Assembly: GCF_900108175.1 (NCBI RefSeq)
Contig: NZ_FNVO01000003.1
Location: forward strand, 496,001-560,000
Source: Thermomonospora echinospora
Lineage (GTDB): Bacteria; Actinomycetota; Actinomycetes; Streptosporangiales; Streptosporangiaceae
Direction of reading: 5' to 3'
DNA: 64,000 nt
This document shows positions 1 through 10,038 of this stretch, one piece after another (within the stretch, counting starts at the first letter, position 1; each line of letters begins with the position of its first letter). Position numbers and translations under genes: made by a program. The notes beneath the pieces were generated by a model. The model was not told the DNA's origin. It saw only the letters and a list, made by a program, of their open reading frames with translations, and made no database searches.

Positions 1-26
1 CAGCGGCGCCAGCTCGTCCCAGGTCA

Positions 27-27
<1 letters not shown>
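1..27 (-). CDS. metI: methionine ABC transporter permease MetI, N-terminal end only
   Basis: Only the first nine codons lie inside the window (MTWDELAPL). The ATG overlaps the metN stop codon as ATGA, so the two genes are translationally coupled. The starting residues resemble MetI permeases and the position after metN is the usual metNI order. The assignment rests mainly on this context because the body of the gene lies beyond the window edge. Confidence 0.6.
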
Positions 28-1040
<1,013 letters not shown>

Positions 1041-1091
1041 AGGAAAACATCCCGGCGTCTACGGCCCCATGGCCGGCGGATCGGTCGGGCC

Positions 1092-1148
1092 GACCTCAGG
1101 TCGGCATCAGGTCGCCGTCAAGCTCGGCTTCAGGTTTGGCTTCAGGTC
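1092..1148. repeat. degenerate 11-12 bp tandem repeat in the metN leader
   Basis: Five imperfect copies of a unit centred on TCAGGT occur every 11-12 bp on the + strand (ACCTGA on the metN mRNA strand). The third copy is diverged. The array ends about 50 bp upstream of the metN start, so it lies within the likely 5' UTR. Its function is unknown. It could be a binding array or a replication-slippage product. Confidence 0.6.
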
Positions 1149-1267
1149 TGCGGTGGGCGCGGCGCAGCGCACCATGGCCGCCTCAGCAGGATCCGGGCGG
1201 GTACGGGGCGTGGCTCAGCAGGTGCAGAACGAAGATCATGTGCGGTGCGGTCCCAGGGTCGGCTGGT

Positions 1268-1288
1268 GCTCGCTTCGGGGGCGCGAGC
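1268..1288 (-). promoter_or_regulatory. hairpin in the metN leader, just after the Cys-rich short ORF
   Basis: A 6-bp stem (GCTCGC / GCGAGC) with a 9-nt loop lies 15 nt downstream of the stop codon of the short ORF at 1304-1342 and about 230 nt before metN. The position would suit an attenuation or pausing element, but there is no U-run and the role is inferred. Confidence 0.3.
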
Positions 1289-1303
1289 CGGTGGCGGGGG
1301 CCC

Positions 1304-1342
1304 TCAACAACCGCACATTCGACGACAGCGCGTACACCCCAT
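1304..1342 (-). CDS. cysteine-rich upstream ORF (12 codons), candidate leader peptide
   Basis: The ORF starts at ATG and encodes MGCTRCRRMCGC, four Cys in twelve residues, ending TGTTGA. It lies in the leader of the methionine importer gene metN. Polycysteine leader ORFs that sense cysteine supply through ribosome stalling are known upstream of sulfur genes in mycobacteria. The ribosome binding site here is poor (CAGGCG just before ATG), so it may not be translated from this ATG. A nested ATG gives MCGC. The Cys density is seen directly. The attenuator role is inferred. Confidence 0.3.
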   Translation of the reverse strand: MGCTRCRRMCGC

Positions 1343-1525
1343 CGCCTGCGCGTGGCGCGGGCGGCAGTTCGGGCATGGGCGTACGGCGGTCACGCCATGA
1401 GTGAACCACAAGAACGCACCTGAAACCAAATCGCACAAAAACTCCTTCGCCCCCATCTCTTTCCCAAAGGACGAATAACGGCGCGACACCTGTGATCCAG
1501 CTAACTTTTCGGAACACCTCAGGGA

Positions 1526-1543
1526 ATGGCGCGGGCGCGCCAT
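1526..1543 (-). terminator. palindrome downstream of the response regulator gene
   Basis: A perfect 8-bp-arm inverted repeat (ATGGCGCG, GG, CGCGCCAT) lies 40 bp after the response regulator stop codon. There is no U-tract, which is common for actinobacterial terminators. It could also serve as a regulatory site for the metN leader. Confidence 0.4.
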
Positions 1544-1582
1544 GTCATCACCGCGACCGCCCGAACGGGCGCGCGGGAGCCG

Positions 1583-2188
1583 TCAGATCCAGCCGTGGTC
1601 GCGGGCGGCCCGTACGGCGGCGTGCCGGTTGTCGGCGCCCAGCTTGGTGACGGCGGCCGACAGGTAATTGCGGACGGTGCCCTCCGACAGGCCCATGCCG
1701 CGGGCGATCCGGGAGATCGGGGCGCCGTCGGCGGCGGCCCGCAGGGCGTCCAGCTCGCGGGGGGTCAGCGGGCATTCCTCGGCGGCCAGCGCGTCGGCGG
1801 CCAACTGCGGGTCGATGTAGCGGGCGCCGCCGGCCACCTGCCGGATCACCGTGGCCAGCTGTGCTCCGGGGGCGTCCTTGCCGAGGAAGCCCCGCACGCC
1901 CGCGGCCATGGCGCGGCGCAGGTTGCCGGGCCGGCCGTGCGCGGTGACGATGATCAGCCGGCAGCCGGGCGCCTCGCGCGACAGCCGTTCGGCGGCGGCC
2001 AGGCCGTCCATGCCGGGCATGTCGATGTCGAGCACCGCCACGTCCGGCCGCAGCGTCCGCACCCGCTCCACCGCCTCGTCGCCCCGGCCGACGTCGGCGA
2101 CGACCTCGATGCCGTCCTCGGTCTCCAGCAGCAGCACCAGGGCCTCCCTGATGAGCAGGTGATCGTCGGCCAGCAGCACCCGGATCAT
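1583..2188 (-). CDS. NarL/LuxR-family response regulator
   Basis: This 201-residue DNA-binding regulator is the output half of a two-component system. The receiver domain (residues 1-115) carries the acidic pocket D8-D9, the phospho-acceptor D54 in AVLDIDMPG and the conserved K104. A LuxR-type helix-turn-helix occupies about 141-195, beginning CPLTPRELDAL. The ATG overlaps the stop of the kinase gene as ATGA, so kinase and regulator form one operon and are translationally coupled. The DesR/NarL architecture is clear. The stimulus and targets cannot be read from the sequence. Confidence 0.93.
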   Translation of the reverse strand: MIRVLLADDHLLIREALVLLLETEDGIEVVADVGRGDEAVERVRTLRPDVAVLDIDMPGMDGLAAAERLSREAPGCRLIIVTAHGRPGNLRRAMAAGVRGFLGKDAPGAQLATVIRQVAGGARYIDPQLAADALAAEECPLTPRELDALRAAADGAPISRIARGMGLSEGTVRNYLSAAVTKLGADNRHAAVRAARDHGWI

Positions 2189-3339
2189 CCCGCCCCCTCG
2201 GCCCGCAGCTCCCCGGCGTGTCGAGGCGACTCTACGGGCACCACGGCCCGCACGCCGAACGTGCCATCGCCCCGGTGCCCGGCGGTGAACTCCCCGTCGG
2301 CGGCGGCGATCCGCTCGGCCAGCCCGGCCAGCCCGCTGCCCCCGTCGGGGGCGGCGCGGCGGCCCGCCCCGTCGTTGACGATCTCCAGCCGGACGCCGCC
2401 GCCCGTGGCGGTCACCTCGATCCGGCACCAGGTGGCCGAGCTGTGCCGCAGCACGTTGGTGACGGCCTCGCGGGCGACCCAGCCGAGCGGCTGGTGGACG
2501 TGGGCGGGCAGGTCGGGAAAGCCCTGCGGCGGCCGGCAGCGGATACCGGCGGCGCTCAGCACCGCCGACGCGCCGTCCAACTCGGTGCGCAGCGAGGTGG
2601 CGCGGTAGCCGCGGACGACCTCGCGGACGTCCCGGACCGAGTCGCGGGCCATCCGCTGGATCTCGGCGAGCTCCTTGCGCACCCGCTCCTCGTCCCGGTC
2701 CAGATACCGTTCGGCGACCTCCGCCCGCAGCGCCACCGCCTGCAGGCTGTGCCCCAGCACGTCGTGCAGGTCGCGGGCGAACCGCTGCCGCTCCTCCCCC
2801 ACGGCGGCACGGGCCAGCTCGGCCCGGGCCTCCCGCAGTTCCTGGACGACGTGGAAGAGCCAGTAGGAGATGTAGCCCGACAGCGCCGCGAACGGGAACC
2901 AGAAGAACTCGTACACCACCGTCGGCGTCGGCAGCCCCAGCAGCAGCCCGTACCCGGTGATGCCCAGCGCGCCGACCGCCGTGACGGGCACCGCCGCGCG
3001 CAGCGGCAGCACCAGCGGGATCAGCCCGGCCGGCATCACCAGCGCGGCCGCCCAGACGGGGCCGAGCACGGCGGGCAGCAGGCAGGAGATCGCCGCGATG
3101 ACCGCCAGGCCCACTCGGTGCCGGGGGTGGGTGCGGCGCATGAGGTTGCCCCACAGCAGCCGTCCGTACAGGGCCAGCATCCCGGTCACGCTCAGCAGGG
3201 CGTAGGCGACGCGGCCCGGCTCCTGGCGGGTGAACATCTCGTACCAGAGGGCGGGCACCAGCGTCCCGCCGAGCGCCACCAACGACATCACCACGATCGC
3301 GGTGGCGATCACGCGGGTGCGGGGAACGCGCGGCTGCAC
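2185..3339 (-). CDS. sensor histidine kinase, DesK/NarX-like (HisKA_3)
   Basis: The 384-residue membrane kinase has about five hydrophobic segments between residues 10 and 165, then the HisKA_3 dimerisation helix with the phospho-acceptor H192 (DLHDVLGHS), and a C-terminal HATPase domain with the N-box region VTNVLRH and the G-box GGSGLAGLAERI. The start is GTG. The stop overlaps the response regulator start. No extracytoplasmic sensor domain is seen, so it probably senses the membrane or an intramembrane signal, as DesK does. A 9-bp-stem terminator separates it from the dehydratase gene upstream. Confidence 0.92.
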   Translation of the reverse strand: MQPRVPRTRVIATAIVVMSLVALGGTLVPALWYEMFTRQEPGRVAYALLSVTGMLALYGRLLWGNLMRRTHPRHRVGLAVIAAISCLLPAVLGPVWAAALVMPAGLIPLVLPLRAAVPVTAVGALGITGYGLLLGLPTPTVVYEFFWFPFAALSGYISYWLFHVVQELREARAELARAAVGEERQRFARDLHDVLGHSLQAVALRAEVAERYLDRDEERVRKELAEIQRMARDSVRDVREVVRGYRATSLRTELDGASAVLSAAGIRCRPPQGFPDLPAHVHQPLGWVAREAVTNVLRHSSATWCRIEVTATGGGVRLEIVNDGAGRRAAPDGGSGLAGLAERIAAADGEFTAGHRGDGTFGVRAVVPVESPRHAGELRAEGAG

Positions 3340-3363
3340 GATGCCTGCCTTTGCCTGCGACCG

Positions 3364-3399
3364 GGGGGCGGGAGGCCCAGCGTATGCGAACCCGCCCCC
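3364..3399 (-). terminator. likely terminator of the threonine/serine dehydratase gene
   Basis: A 9-bp perfect stem (GGGGGCGGG / CCCGCCCCC) with an 18-nt loop lies between the dehydratase stop codon and the start of the histidine kinase gene. Confidence 0.5.
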
Positions 3400-3487
3400 T
3401 CACTTCGGTGCGACGTTCGGGACGCTCGTGCACGACCCTCCCCGAGGGATCACGCCCGGCTCATGCTGCCGCGTACCGGCCGACGGC

Positions 3488-4411
3488 TCAGGCCGGTCGC
3501 CAGTCGGTGTTGGCGCCGCACAGCACCAGGCACGGATGCTCGCCGGGCACCTGACCGGCGAGCCAGGCGGCGAAGGGCGCCGCCGCGGCCGGTTCGACGG
3601 CGAGCCGCAGCTCCTCCCACAGCCGGTCCCGGGCGGAGGCGATCTGCTCGTCGCCGACCAGGACGGAGCGCACCCGCCGTTCCCGCAGAATGCCGAACGG
3701 CAGCTCGCCCACGCGCGAGGCACCCAGGGCCGAGGCGGCGATGGAGTCGGCGGGCGCCTCGACCGGCTCGCCCGCCGCGAAAGCCGCGTGCAGGGCGTTG
3801 CACCGCTCCGGTTCCACCGCCACGAGGGTGCGGCCGGGGCCGAGGACCAGGCTCACGCCCGCCGCCAGCCCCGATCCGCCCACCGCCACGGCGACGGTGT
3901 CGCATCCGGGGACCTGCTCGACGATCTCCAGCCCGACCGTGCCCTGCCCGGCGATCACGCCGGGGTCGTCGTAGGCGTGCAGGAAGCCCGCGCCCGAGGC
4001 GGCGGCCTCGGCGCGGGCCGCCGCCTCGGCCTCGGCGTACCGTTCCCCGTGCCGGATGACCTGCGCGCCGGCGGCGACGATGCGGCGGATCTTCGCCTCC
4101 GGGGTGCCGTGCGGCACGTAGATCCGCGCCGGGAGCCCGCGCAGCCGGGCCGCCTCGGCCACGCCGAGGCCGTGGTTGCCGCCCGAGGCGGCCACCACAT
4201 GCCGCACGTCCCGGTCCGCCGTGAGGACGTTGAGCGCGCCCCGGAACTTGAAGGAGCCCGTCACCTGCAGGTGCTCCAGCTTGAACGCGACGGGCCGGCC
4301 GTCGATCCGCGTCGACAGCACCGGGGTGCGGCGCGCGTACGGGGCGATCCGGTCCGCCGCGGCGAGCACGTCGTCCAGAACCGGCCGGATGCCGGTGAGG
4401 TGTTCCGTCAT
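3488..4411 (-). CDS. PLP-dependent threonine/serine dehydratase
   Basis: The 307-residue fold-type II PLP enzyme should deaminate threonine or serine to the 2-oxo acid and ammonia. The Schiff-base lysine is K55 in GSFKFRGA, the substrate loop is SGGNHG (76-81) and a GGSG phosphate-binding loop lies in AVAVGGSGLAAG. The C-terminal regulatory ACT domain of biosynthetic IlvA is absent, which suggests a catabolic enzyme. It is transcribed divergently from a LysR-type regulator, the classic arrangement for LysR control of the neighbour. Serine racemase or a cyclase-like relative is possible on sequence alone. Confidence 0.85.
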   Translation of the reverse strand: MTEHLTGIRPVLDDVLAAADRIAPYARRTPVLSTRIDGRPVAFKLEHLQVTGSFKFRGALNVLTADRDVRHVVAASGGNHGLGVAEAARLRGLPARIYVPHGTPEAKIRRIVAAGAQVIRHGERYAEAEAAARAEAAASGAGFLHAYDDPGVIAGQGTVGLEIVEQVPGCDTVAVAVGGSGLAAGVSLVLGPGRTLVAVEPERCNALHAAFAAGEPVEAPADSIAASALGASRVGELPFGILRERRVRSVLVGDEQIASARDRLWEELRLAVEPAAAAPFAAWLAGQVPGEHPCLVLCGANTDWRPA

Positions 4412-4437
4412 GGACGCGAGTCTGGCCGCCCCTAGGC

Positions 4438-4451
4438 TTAAGCACCATTAA
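4438..4451. promoter_or_regulatory. candidate LysR operator in the divergent promoter region
   Basis: TTAA-N6-TTAA, with a T-N12-A spacing, lies midway in the 70-bp gap between the divergent dehydratase and LysR genes. It is close to the T-N11-A pattern bound by LysR proteins. Position supports the call, the motif is weak. Confidence 0.35.
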
Positions 4452-4481
4452 CGATTCACGAGAAGCCTTGAGGAATCCTTC

Positions 4482-5468
4482 ATGCCGCTGGGAGTCACCG
4501 GGTTGCGCGCTCTGGTAGCGGTGAGCCGGGCGGGATCGATCACCGCCGCGGCCGAGCGCCTGTCGTTCACCCCCTCCGCCCTGTCGCAGCAGTTGTCCAG
4601 GCTGGAGCAGGAGGCGGGCTGCCGGCTGCTGGTGCGGACCGCGACCGGGGTACGGCCCACCGAGGCCGGCGCGGTGCTGCTGGAGCACGCCGAGCGGGTC
4701 CTGGGCGAGTTGCGGGACGCTGAGGAGGCCGTGCGCGCGGTGGCCGGGGAGCAGCCGCAGCATCTATCGGTCGGCACGTTCGCGACCGCTGGCAAGACGC
4801 TGCTGCCCGAGACGCTGGCCGCCTTCCGCCGGGTCAATCCGCAGGTACGGCTGTCGTTGCTGGACCTGGAGCCGCCCCGCGGGTACGACCTGGTGACCTC
4901 ACGCGACCTGGACCTGCTGGTGACCCACTGCTATCCGGGCATCTCGCTGCCCGTGGCTCCCGGACTGTGCCGAGAGCGCCTGCTGACCGACCCTCTGCTG
5001 GTGGTGCTCCCGCCCGAGCACCGGCTCGCCGGCCGTCCCGCCCTCCGGTTCGCCGACCTCGGGCAGGAGGAGTGGATCTCGGGCGGGCCCGGCGTCCACA
5101 ACCGGGTCTGCCTCGAAGCGGCGGCGGCCCGGGCCGGCATCGAGGTCCGGCCGTCGTACGAGACCCATGACTACGAGGTCACGCTGGCCCTCGTCGCCGC
5201 CGGCATCGGTATCGCGCTGGTGCCCCGGACGGCCTTGCAGCACACCGCCTCGCCCGGCTTCGTGGCGCGTCCGCTGAGCGACGTCTGCCTGGCCCGGGAC
5301 ATCTTCGTCGTGCACCGGCGCCGCCCGCCCCGGCTCGCCGCCGACCTGCTGGCGATCCTGCACCGCTTCGCCGGCGAACTCGCCGGGGACTCCACCGACC
5401 TCTCACGGCCGATGCCGGAGTCCGGGCGGCCGGACGAGGCGGTCGCGGCCGGGCGAGGATCGTCCTGA
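4482..5468 (+). CDS. LysR-family transcriptional regulator
   Basis: The 328-residue protein has the LysR winged HTH in residues 1-60 (AGSITAAAERLSFTPSALSQQLSRLE) and a periplasmic-binding-protein-like effector domain from about residue 90. The ATG follows a good GAGGAA ribosome binding site. It is divergent from the threonine/serine dehydratase gene, so it probably controls that gene and itself in response to an amino acid or 2-oxo acid. The last 30 residues are polar and likely disordered. Confidence 0.92.
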   Translation: MPLGVTGLRALVAVSRAGSITAAAERLSFTPSALSQQLSRLEQEAGCRLLVRTATGVRPTEAGAVLLEHAERVLGELRDAEEAVRAVAGEQPQHLSVGTFATAGKTLLPETLAAFRRVNPQVRLSLLDLEPPRGYDLVTSRDLDLLVTHCYPGISLPVAPGLCRERLLTDPLLVVLPPEHRLAGRPALRFADLGQEEWISGGPGVHNRVCLEAAAARAGIEVRPSYETHDYEVTLALVAAGIGIALVPRTALQHTASPGFVARPLSDVCLARDIFVVHRRRPPRLAADLLAILHRFAGELAGDSTDLSRPMPESGRPDEAVAAGRGSS

Positions 5469-5470
5469 CC

Positions 5471-5494
5471 CCGCCTAGTGATCAGGTCAGGCGG
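5471..5494. terminator. possible bidirectional terminator between convergent genes
   Basis: A 6-bp stem (CCGCCT / AGGCGG) with a 12-nt loop fills the short gap between the LysR stop and the ABC ATPase stop and runs into the latter gene. Confidence 0.35.
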
Positions 5495-6152
5495 CGTACA
5501 GCCGGATCGGGGCCCGGCCGGTGGCCAGGCGGCCGTCGTTAAGGACACCGATCCGGTCCGCGCCGCACGCCTCGTCGGGGTCGCGGGTGGTCAGCAGCAC
5601 CGTCACCCCGCCGGAGGCCAGTTCCCGTAGCGTCGCGCGGATCCGCCGGGCGTCCTCCCTAGGCAGCCCTGCGGTGGGCTCGTCCAGGAACAGCACGTCC
5701 GAGCGGCCCACCAGGGCCAGCGCCAGGTCGAGCCGGCGCCTGTCCCCCGCCCCCAGCCGCTCGAACCGCGCCCCGGCCTTTCCCTGGAGGCCGACCCGTT
5801 CGAGCGCCTCCTCCCGGGTGAGCGGGTCCAGCGTCCAGCGGCGCCAGGTGTCGACCACCTCGGCGACGGTCAGGCCGGGGAACAGGCCGCCCTCCCGCCA
5901 CACCGTGCCCATCCGCAGCGTCTCGCCTGGTGCGTACGGATCGACCCCGGCGACCCGTACCGTCCCGGACATGGGGCGGCGGTAACCCGCGACCGTCTCC
6001 AGCAGCGTCGTCTTACCGGAGCCGTACCTGCCGAGCAGCGCGTAGACGGTGCCCTGCGCGACGGTGAACGAGGCCCCGCGCACGGCCTCGGCGCCCCCGT
6101 GTCCGGCGGTCAGCTCGTGTACCTCGATCACTTGCCTGGTCATGGCATCCAT
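5487..6152 (-). CDS. ABC transporter ATP-binding protein
   Basis: This is a single ABC ATPase of about 221 residues with Walker A GRYGSGKT, a signature-like region LGAGDRRRLDLALALVG in which the canonical LSGGQ is replaced by LGAGD, and Walker B DVLFLDEPTAGL. The start was placed at the ATG preceded by GGGAAG. An upstream in-frame ATG at 6209 and a downstream one at 6143 are alternatives. No permease gene is adjacent. The lactate-oxidase-like gene lies 90 bp upstream on the same strand. The degenerate signature suggests a drug-resistance or daunorubicin-type ATPase working with a permease elsewhere. Confidence 0.8.
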   Translation of the reverse strand: MDAMTRQVIEVHELTAGHGGAEAVRGASFTVAQGTVYALLGRYGSGKTTLLETVAGYRRPMSGTVRVAGVDPYAPGETLRMGTVWREGGLFPGLTVAEVVDTWRRWTLDPLTREEALERVGLQGKAGARFERLGAGDRRRLDLALALVGRSDVLFLDEPTAGLPREDARRIRATLRELASGGVTVLLTTRDPDEACGADRIGVLNDGRLATGRAPIRLYAA

Positions 6153-6242
6153 GCTTCCCGCGCCGGGCGGGAACGTGCAGTCACGCGCGTCAGGAAGGCA
6201 CCGGGACATTCGCTGGCCGAGGCCATGACATATGTCAGGAGG

Positions 6243-7421
6243 TCATGCCTCCGTCAGAATGTCCGGGGTCAAGTCGCCCGGCCTGGTGCATCCGGCGAGC
6301 ATGGTGGTCAGCTCCAGTTCGGCCATTAGGCAACGCAGCACGTGCCGTACACCGGCCTCGCCGGCGAGCCCCAGCCCGTAGGCGTAGGGCCGCGCCACCA
6401 GCACCGCCCGCGCGCCCAGGGCCAGCGCCTTGACGATGTCGGCCCCGGTACGGATACCGCTGTCGAACAGCACCGTGGTCTGGTCCCCGACGGCCTCCGC
6501 CACACCGGGCAGCGCGTCCAGGGAGGCCACCGCCCCGTCCACCTGCCGGCCGCCGTGGTTGGAGACGATGACGCCGTCCATCCCCGCATCCACCGCCCGG
6601 CGGGCGTCGTCGGGGTGCTGGATGCCCTTGAGCGCGATGGGCCCGTCCCAATGCTCACGCAGGAACGCCAAGTCGTCCCAGGTAAGCGACGGGTTCCCGA
6701 AGTTAGCCACCCAGTGCAGGATCGCCAGGTCGCGGTTGGCGTCGGTGACGGGGCCGCCCACCGCCTTCTGGAAGACCGGATCGGTGAAGTAGTTGGCCAC
6801 ACCTATGCCGCGCAGGAACGGCAGGTAGGCAGCGTCCAGGTCGCGCGGCCGCCACCCCAGCGTGAACGTGTCGAGGGTGACCACCAGCGCCGTGTAGCCG
6901 GCGGCCTTGGCGCGTTCGAGGAAGCTGACCGCCAGGTCACGGTCTTTGGGCCAGTACAGCTGGTACCAGCGGGGCGAGCCCGCACCGCTGGCCTCGGCCA
7001 CCTCCTCCATGCAGAAGGAGGCCGCCGAGCTGAGCACCATGGGGACGCCCAGCCCGGCCGCCGCCCGCGCCACCGCCAGCTCTCCATCCGGGTGCAGGAT
7101 CGACAGCACGCCGATCGGCGCCACCAGCAGCGGGGCGGGCATCTTCGTGCCGAGCACCTCCACCGAGAAGTCCCGCTGCGACACGTCCCGCAGCATCCGG
7201 GGGACGATCCGCCGGCGGTCGAACGCCGCCCGGTTGGCCACCGCCGTCGCCTCGCTGCCGGCCGACCCCGCCACGTACCCGAACGCCTCGGCGGGCAGCC
7301 GCCGCCCCGCCAACTCCTCCAGGGCGGTCAGATCGGTGGGCAGCGCGGGCCGCGCGCCGCCGAGCCCCTCCAGGTAGATCTCGTTCTGGAAATCCGCGAG
7401 CGAGCCCATCGCCACCTCCAC
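6243..7421 (-). CDS. FMN-dependent alpha-hydroxy acid oxidase, lactate 2-monooxygenase-like
   Basis: The 392-residue protein is a (beta/alpha)8 flavoprotein. The N-terminal run FQNEIYLEGL resembles mycobacterial lactate 2-monooxygenase more than LldD or glycolate oxidase. The flavin-contacting K265, the catalytic H289 and the substrate-carboxylate R292 (SNHGGRQVDG) are in place, and the GSAGSE stretch at 52-57 covers the FMN site. Monooxygenases of this type convert L-lactate to acetate, CO2 and water. The substrate here is inferred and other 2-hydroxy acids are possible. The start may be the ATG five codons in. It is divergent from parC. Confidence 0.85.
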   Translation of the reverse strand: MEVAMGSLADFQNEIYLEGLGGARPALPTDLTALEELAGRRLPAEAFGYVAGSAGSEATAVANRAAFDRRRIVPRMLRDVSQRDFSVEVLGTKMPAPLLVAPIGVLSILHPDGELAVARAAAGLGVPMVLSSAASFCMEEVAEASGAGSPRWYQLYWPKDRDLAVSFLERAKAAGYTALVVTLDTFTLGWRPRDLDAAYLPFLRGIGVANYFTDPVFQKAVGGPVTDANRDLAILHWVANFGNPSLTWDDLAFLREHWDGPIALKGIQHPDDARRAVDAGMDGVIVSNHGGRQVDGAVASLDALPGVAEAVGDQTTVLFDSGIRTGADIVKALALGARAVLVARPYAYGLGLAGEAGVRHVLRCLMAELELTTMLAGCTRPGDLTPDILTEA

Positions 7422-7511
7422 CGGCCGGTATGTCGGGAACGTACCTATGATCCCTGACCGCCCAGGTCACCGAAGCCGGGCCGTCCGGCCAAAACTGTCC
7501 GCGGGACCGGC

Positions 7512-7517
7512 CACAAT
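7512..7517 (+). promoter_or_regulatory. candidate -10 box for a leaderless parC transcript
   Basis: CACAAT sits exactly 6 nt before the parC ATG, and no Shine-Dalgarno sequence precedes that ATG. This is the spacing of leaderless actinobacterial genes. No clear -35 is visible. Confidence 0.35.
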
Positions 7518-7523
7518 GTGGGC

Positions 7524-10028
7524 ATGGCACGACGCGGATCCACAGCCCCTCCCCCGCCGGACTTCGAGGAGAACATCGTCGACGTCGACGTCTCCGAGGA
7601 GATGCGGGGCAGCTTCCTCGAGTACGCGTACTCGGTGATCTACAGCCGGGCGCTCCCGGACGCCCGGGACGGTCTTAAGCCCGTCCAGCGCCGGATCCTG
7701 TACTCGATGAACGAGATGGGACTGCGGCCCGACCGCGGCCACGTCAAGTGCGCCCGGGTCGTCGGCGAGGTGATGGGCAAGCTGCATCCGCACGGCGACA
7801 GCGCCATCTACGACGCCATGGTGCGGATGGCGCAGCCGTGGGCGATGCGGATGCCGCTGGTCGACGGGCACGGCAACTTCGGCTCCCTCGGCGGCGACGA
7901 CATGCCCGCCGCCATGCGATACACCGAGTCCCGGATGTCCCGCGAGGCGATGCTGCTGGTGGGCTCCATCGACGAGGACACCGTCGACTTCCGGCCCAAC
8001 TACGACGGGCAGGAGAACGAGCCGGAGGTGCTGCCGGCCGCCTTCCCCAACCTGCTGGTCAACGGCGCCTCCGGGATCGCGGTCGGGATGGCCACCAACA
8101 TGGCCCCGCACAACCTGGGCGAGGTCATCGCCGCCGCCCGGTACCTGCTGGAGCACCCCGAGGCCACCCTTGAGGACCTGATGCAGTTCGTGCCCGGCCC
8201 CGACCTGCCCACCGGCGGCCTGATCGTGGGCCTGGACGGCATCCGCGACGCCTACGCCAAGGGCCGCGGCACGTTCCGCACCCGCGCCACCGCCCGCATC
8301 GAGAACGTCACCCCCCGCCGCAAGGGCATCGTGGTCACCGAGCTGCCCTACGGCGTCGGTCCCGAGCGCGTCGTCGCCAAGATCAAGGACCTGGTCAACG
8401 CCAAGAAGCTGGCGGGCATCTCCGACCTGAAGGACCTCACCGACCGCAGCGTGGGGCTGCGCCTGGTCATCGAGGTCAAGAACGGCTTCAACCCCGAGGG
8501 CGTGCTGGCCGAGCTGTACCGGCTCACCCCGATGGAGGAGACGTTCGGCATCAACAACGTGGCGCTGGTCGACGGCCAGCCGCGCACGCTGGGGCTGCGC
8601 GACCTGCTGCAGGTGTACGTCGACCACCGCATCGAGGTGGTGCGCCGCCGCAGCGAGTTCCGCCGCCGCAAGCGCCAGGACCGGCTGCACCTGGTGGAGG
8701 GCCTGCTGGTCGCGCTGCTCAACATCGACGAGGTCATCCAGGTCATCCGCGACAGCGACGACTCCGCGCAGGCCAAGCAGCGGCTGATGCAGATCTTCGA
8801 GCTGTCGGAGATCCAGGCGCAGTACATCCTGGACACTCCGCTGCGCCGGCTGACCCGCTACGACCGGCTGGAGCTGGAGAAGGAGTCCGAGCAGCTGGCC
8901 AAGGAGATCGCCCAGCTCACCGCCATCCTGGAGTCCGAGCGCAAGCTGCGCGGCGTGGTCTCCAAGGAGCTCGGCCAGGTGGCCAAGGAGTTCAGCACCC
9001 CGCGCCGCACCGTGCTGCTGGAATCCTCCGGCCAGGCGGCCGCCGCCGCGGTCCCGCTGGAGGTCCCCGACGAGCCCTGCCTGGTGCTGATGTCCTCCAC
9101 TGGCCTGCTGGCCCGCACCACCGGTCCCGAGCCGCTGCCCGCCGAGGGCGCCCGCAGCCCGCACGACGTGCTGACCTCGGTGGTGCGCGCCACCACCCGC
9201 GGCGAGATCGGCCTGGTCACCTCGGCCGGGCGGCTGATCAAGGTGGAGGTGCTGGACCTGCCGGCCCTACCGCACTCGGCGAGTCCGCCGTCCCTGGCCG
9301 GTGGCGCCCCGCTCAGCGAGTACGCCGACCTGGCCGACGGCGAGACCGTGGTCGGCCTGGCCGGCCTGACCGGCGACGGGCCCGGCCTGGCCCTGGGCAC
9401 CGAGCAGGGCGTCGTCAAGCGGGTCGCGCACGACAACCCCAACCGCAGCGAGTTCGAGGTGATCACCCTCAAGGAGGGCGACCGCGTGGTGGGCGCCGTC
9501 GAACTGCTGTCGGAGGAGGAGGACCTGGTCTTCATCACCAACGACGCCCAGCTGCTGCGCTACTCGGCCGCCAACGTCCGCCCGCAGGGCCGCCCCGCCG
9601 GCGGCATGGCGGGCATCAAGCTGTCGGCGGGCGCCCGCGTCATCTGGTTCGGCGCCGTCGACCCCGGCCGCCAGGCCCGGGTCGTCACGATCGCCGGCTC
9701 CTCCTCGGCCCTGCCCGGCACCCAGACCGGCGCCATCAAGGTCGCCGACTACGCCGACTTCCCGCCCAAGGGCCGCGCCACCGGCGGCGTCCGCTCCCAC
9801 CGCTTCCTCAAGGGCGAGGACACCCTCCTGCAGGCATGGGCGGGCCCCGCCCCGCTGCGCGCCGTCTCCTCCACCGGCAAGCCCCTGGAGATCACCGTCG
9901 AACTGGGCCGCCGCGACGGCTCCGGCGAGAAGCTCACCATCCCCCTGTCCGCCATCGGCGGCCCCATCGGCCCACTGACGGCTGCCGGCCCACCCTCCGC
10001 CCCCACGGAGGACCAGCCCGCCGACTGA
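7524..10028 (+). CDS. parC: DNA topoisomerase IV / second gyrase subunit A
   Basis: The type IIA topoisomerase A subunit cleaves and rejoins DNA. From the ATG the protein has 834 residues. The winged-helix domain carries the catalytic R132-Y133 (AAMRYTESR) and the quinolone-region [12 protein letters not shown] with S93 and D97. A tower and coiled-coil region is followed by a C-terminal beta-pinwheel of six blades without an obvious GyrA box, as in ParC. A GTG two codons earlier is an alternative start. The partner B subunit is encoded on the opposite strand about 12 kb away at 19702-21801, next to hrdB, an arrangement like the second gyrase-type pair of Streptomyces. A strong terminator follows. 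Confidence 0.93.
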   Translation: MARRGSTAPPPPDFEENIVDVDVSEEMRGSFLEYAYSVIYSRALPDARDGLKPVQRRILYSMNEMGLRPDRGHVKCARVVGEVMGKLHPHGDSAIYDAMVRMAQPWAMRMPLVDGHGNFGSLGGDDMPAAMRYTESRMSREAMLLVGSIDEDTVDFRPNYDGQENEPEVLPAAFPNLLVNGASGIAVGMATNMAPHNLGEVIAAARYLLEHPEATLEDLMQFVPGPDLPTGGLIVGLDGIRDAYAKGRGTFRTRATARIENVTPRRKGIVVTELPYGVGPERVVAKIKDLVNAKKLAGISDLKDLTDRSVGLRLVIEVKNGFNPEGVLAELYRLTPMEETFGINNVALVDGQPRTLGLRDLLQVYVDHRIEVVRRRSEFRRRKRQDRLHLVEGLLVALLNIDEVIQVIRDSDDSAQAKQRLMQIFELSEIQAQYILDTPLRRLTRYDRLELEKESEQLAKEIAQLTAILESERKLRGVVSKELGQVAKEFSTPRRTVLLESSGQAAAAAVPLEVPDEPCLVLMSSTGLLARTTGPEPLPAEGARSPHDVLTSVVRATTRGEIGLVTSAGRLIKVEVLDLPALPHSASPPSLAGGAPLSEYADLADGETVVGLAGLTGDGPGLALGTEQGVVKRVAHDNPNRSEFEVITLKEGDRVVGAVELLSEEEDLVFITNDAQLLRYSAANVRPQGRPAGGMAGIKLSAGARVIWFGAVDPGRQARVVTIAGSSSALPGTQTGAIKVADYADFPPKGRATGGVRSHRFLKGEDTLLQAWAGPAPLRAVSSTGKPLEITVELGRRDGSGEKLTIPLSAIGGPIGPLTAAGPPSAPTEDQPAD

Positions 10029-10038
10029 CCACCACTCC

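Noticed and set aside
1380-1440. GGTCA..GAGTG-like string resembling part of a SAM riboswitch near metN
   Set aside because: It is on the strand opposite to metN and lacks the conserved core helices. No SAM-I, SAM-II or SAM-IV pattern could be built on the metN strand.
1583-3433. A 616-codon open frame that spans kinase and regulator on the minus strand
   Set aside because: Only its last 201 codons match a protein (the response regulator). The rest is an out-of-frame reading of the kinase gene with Arg/Gly/Pro-rich nonsense.
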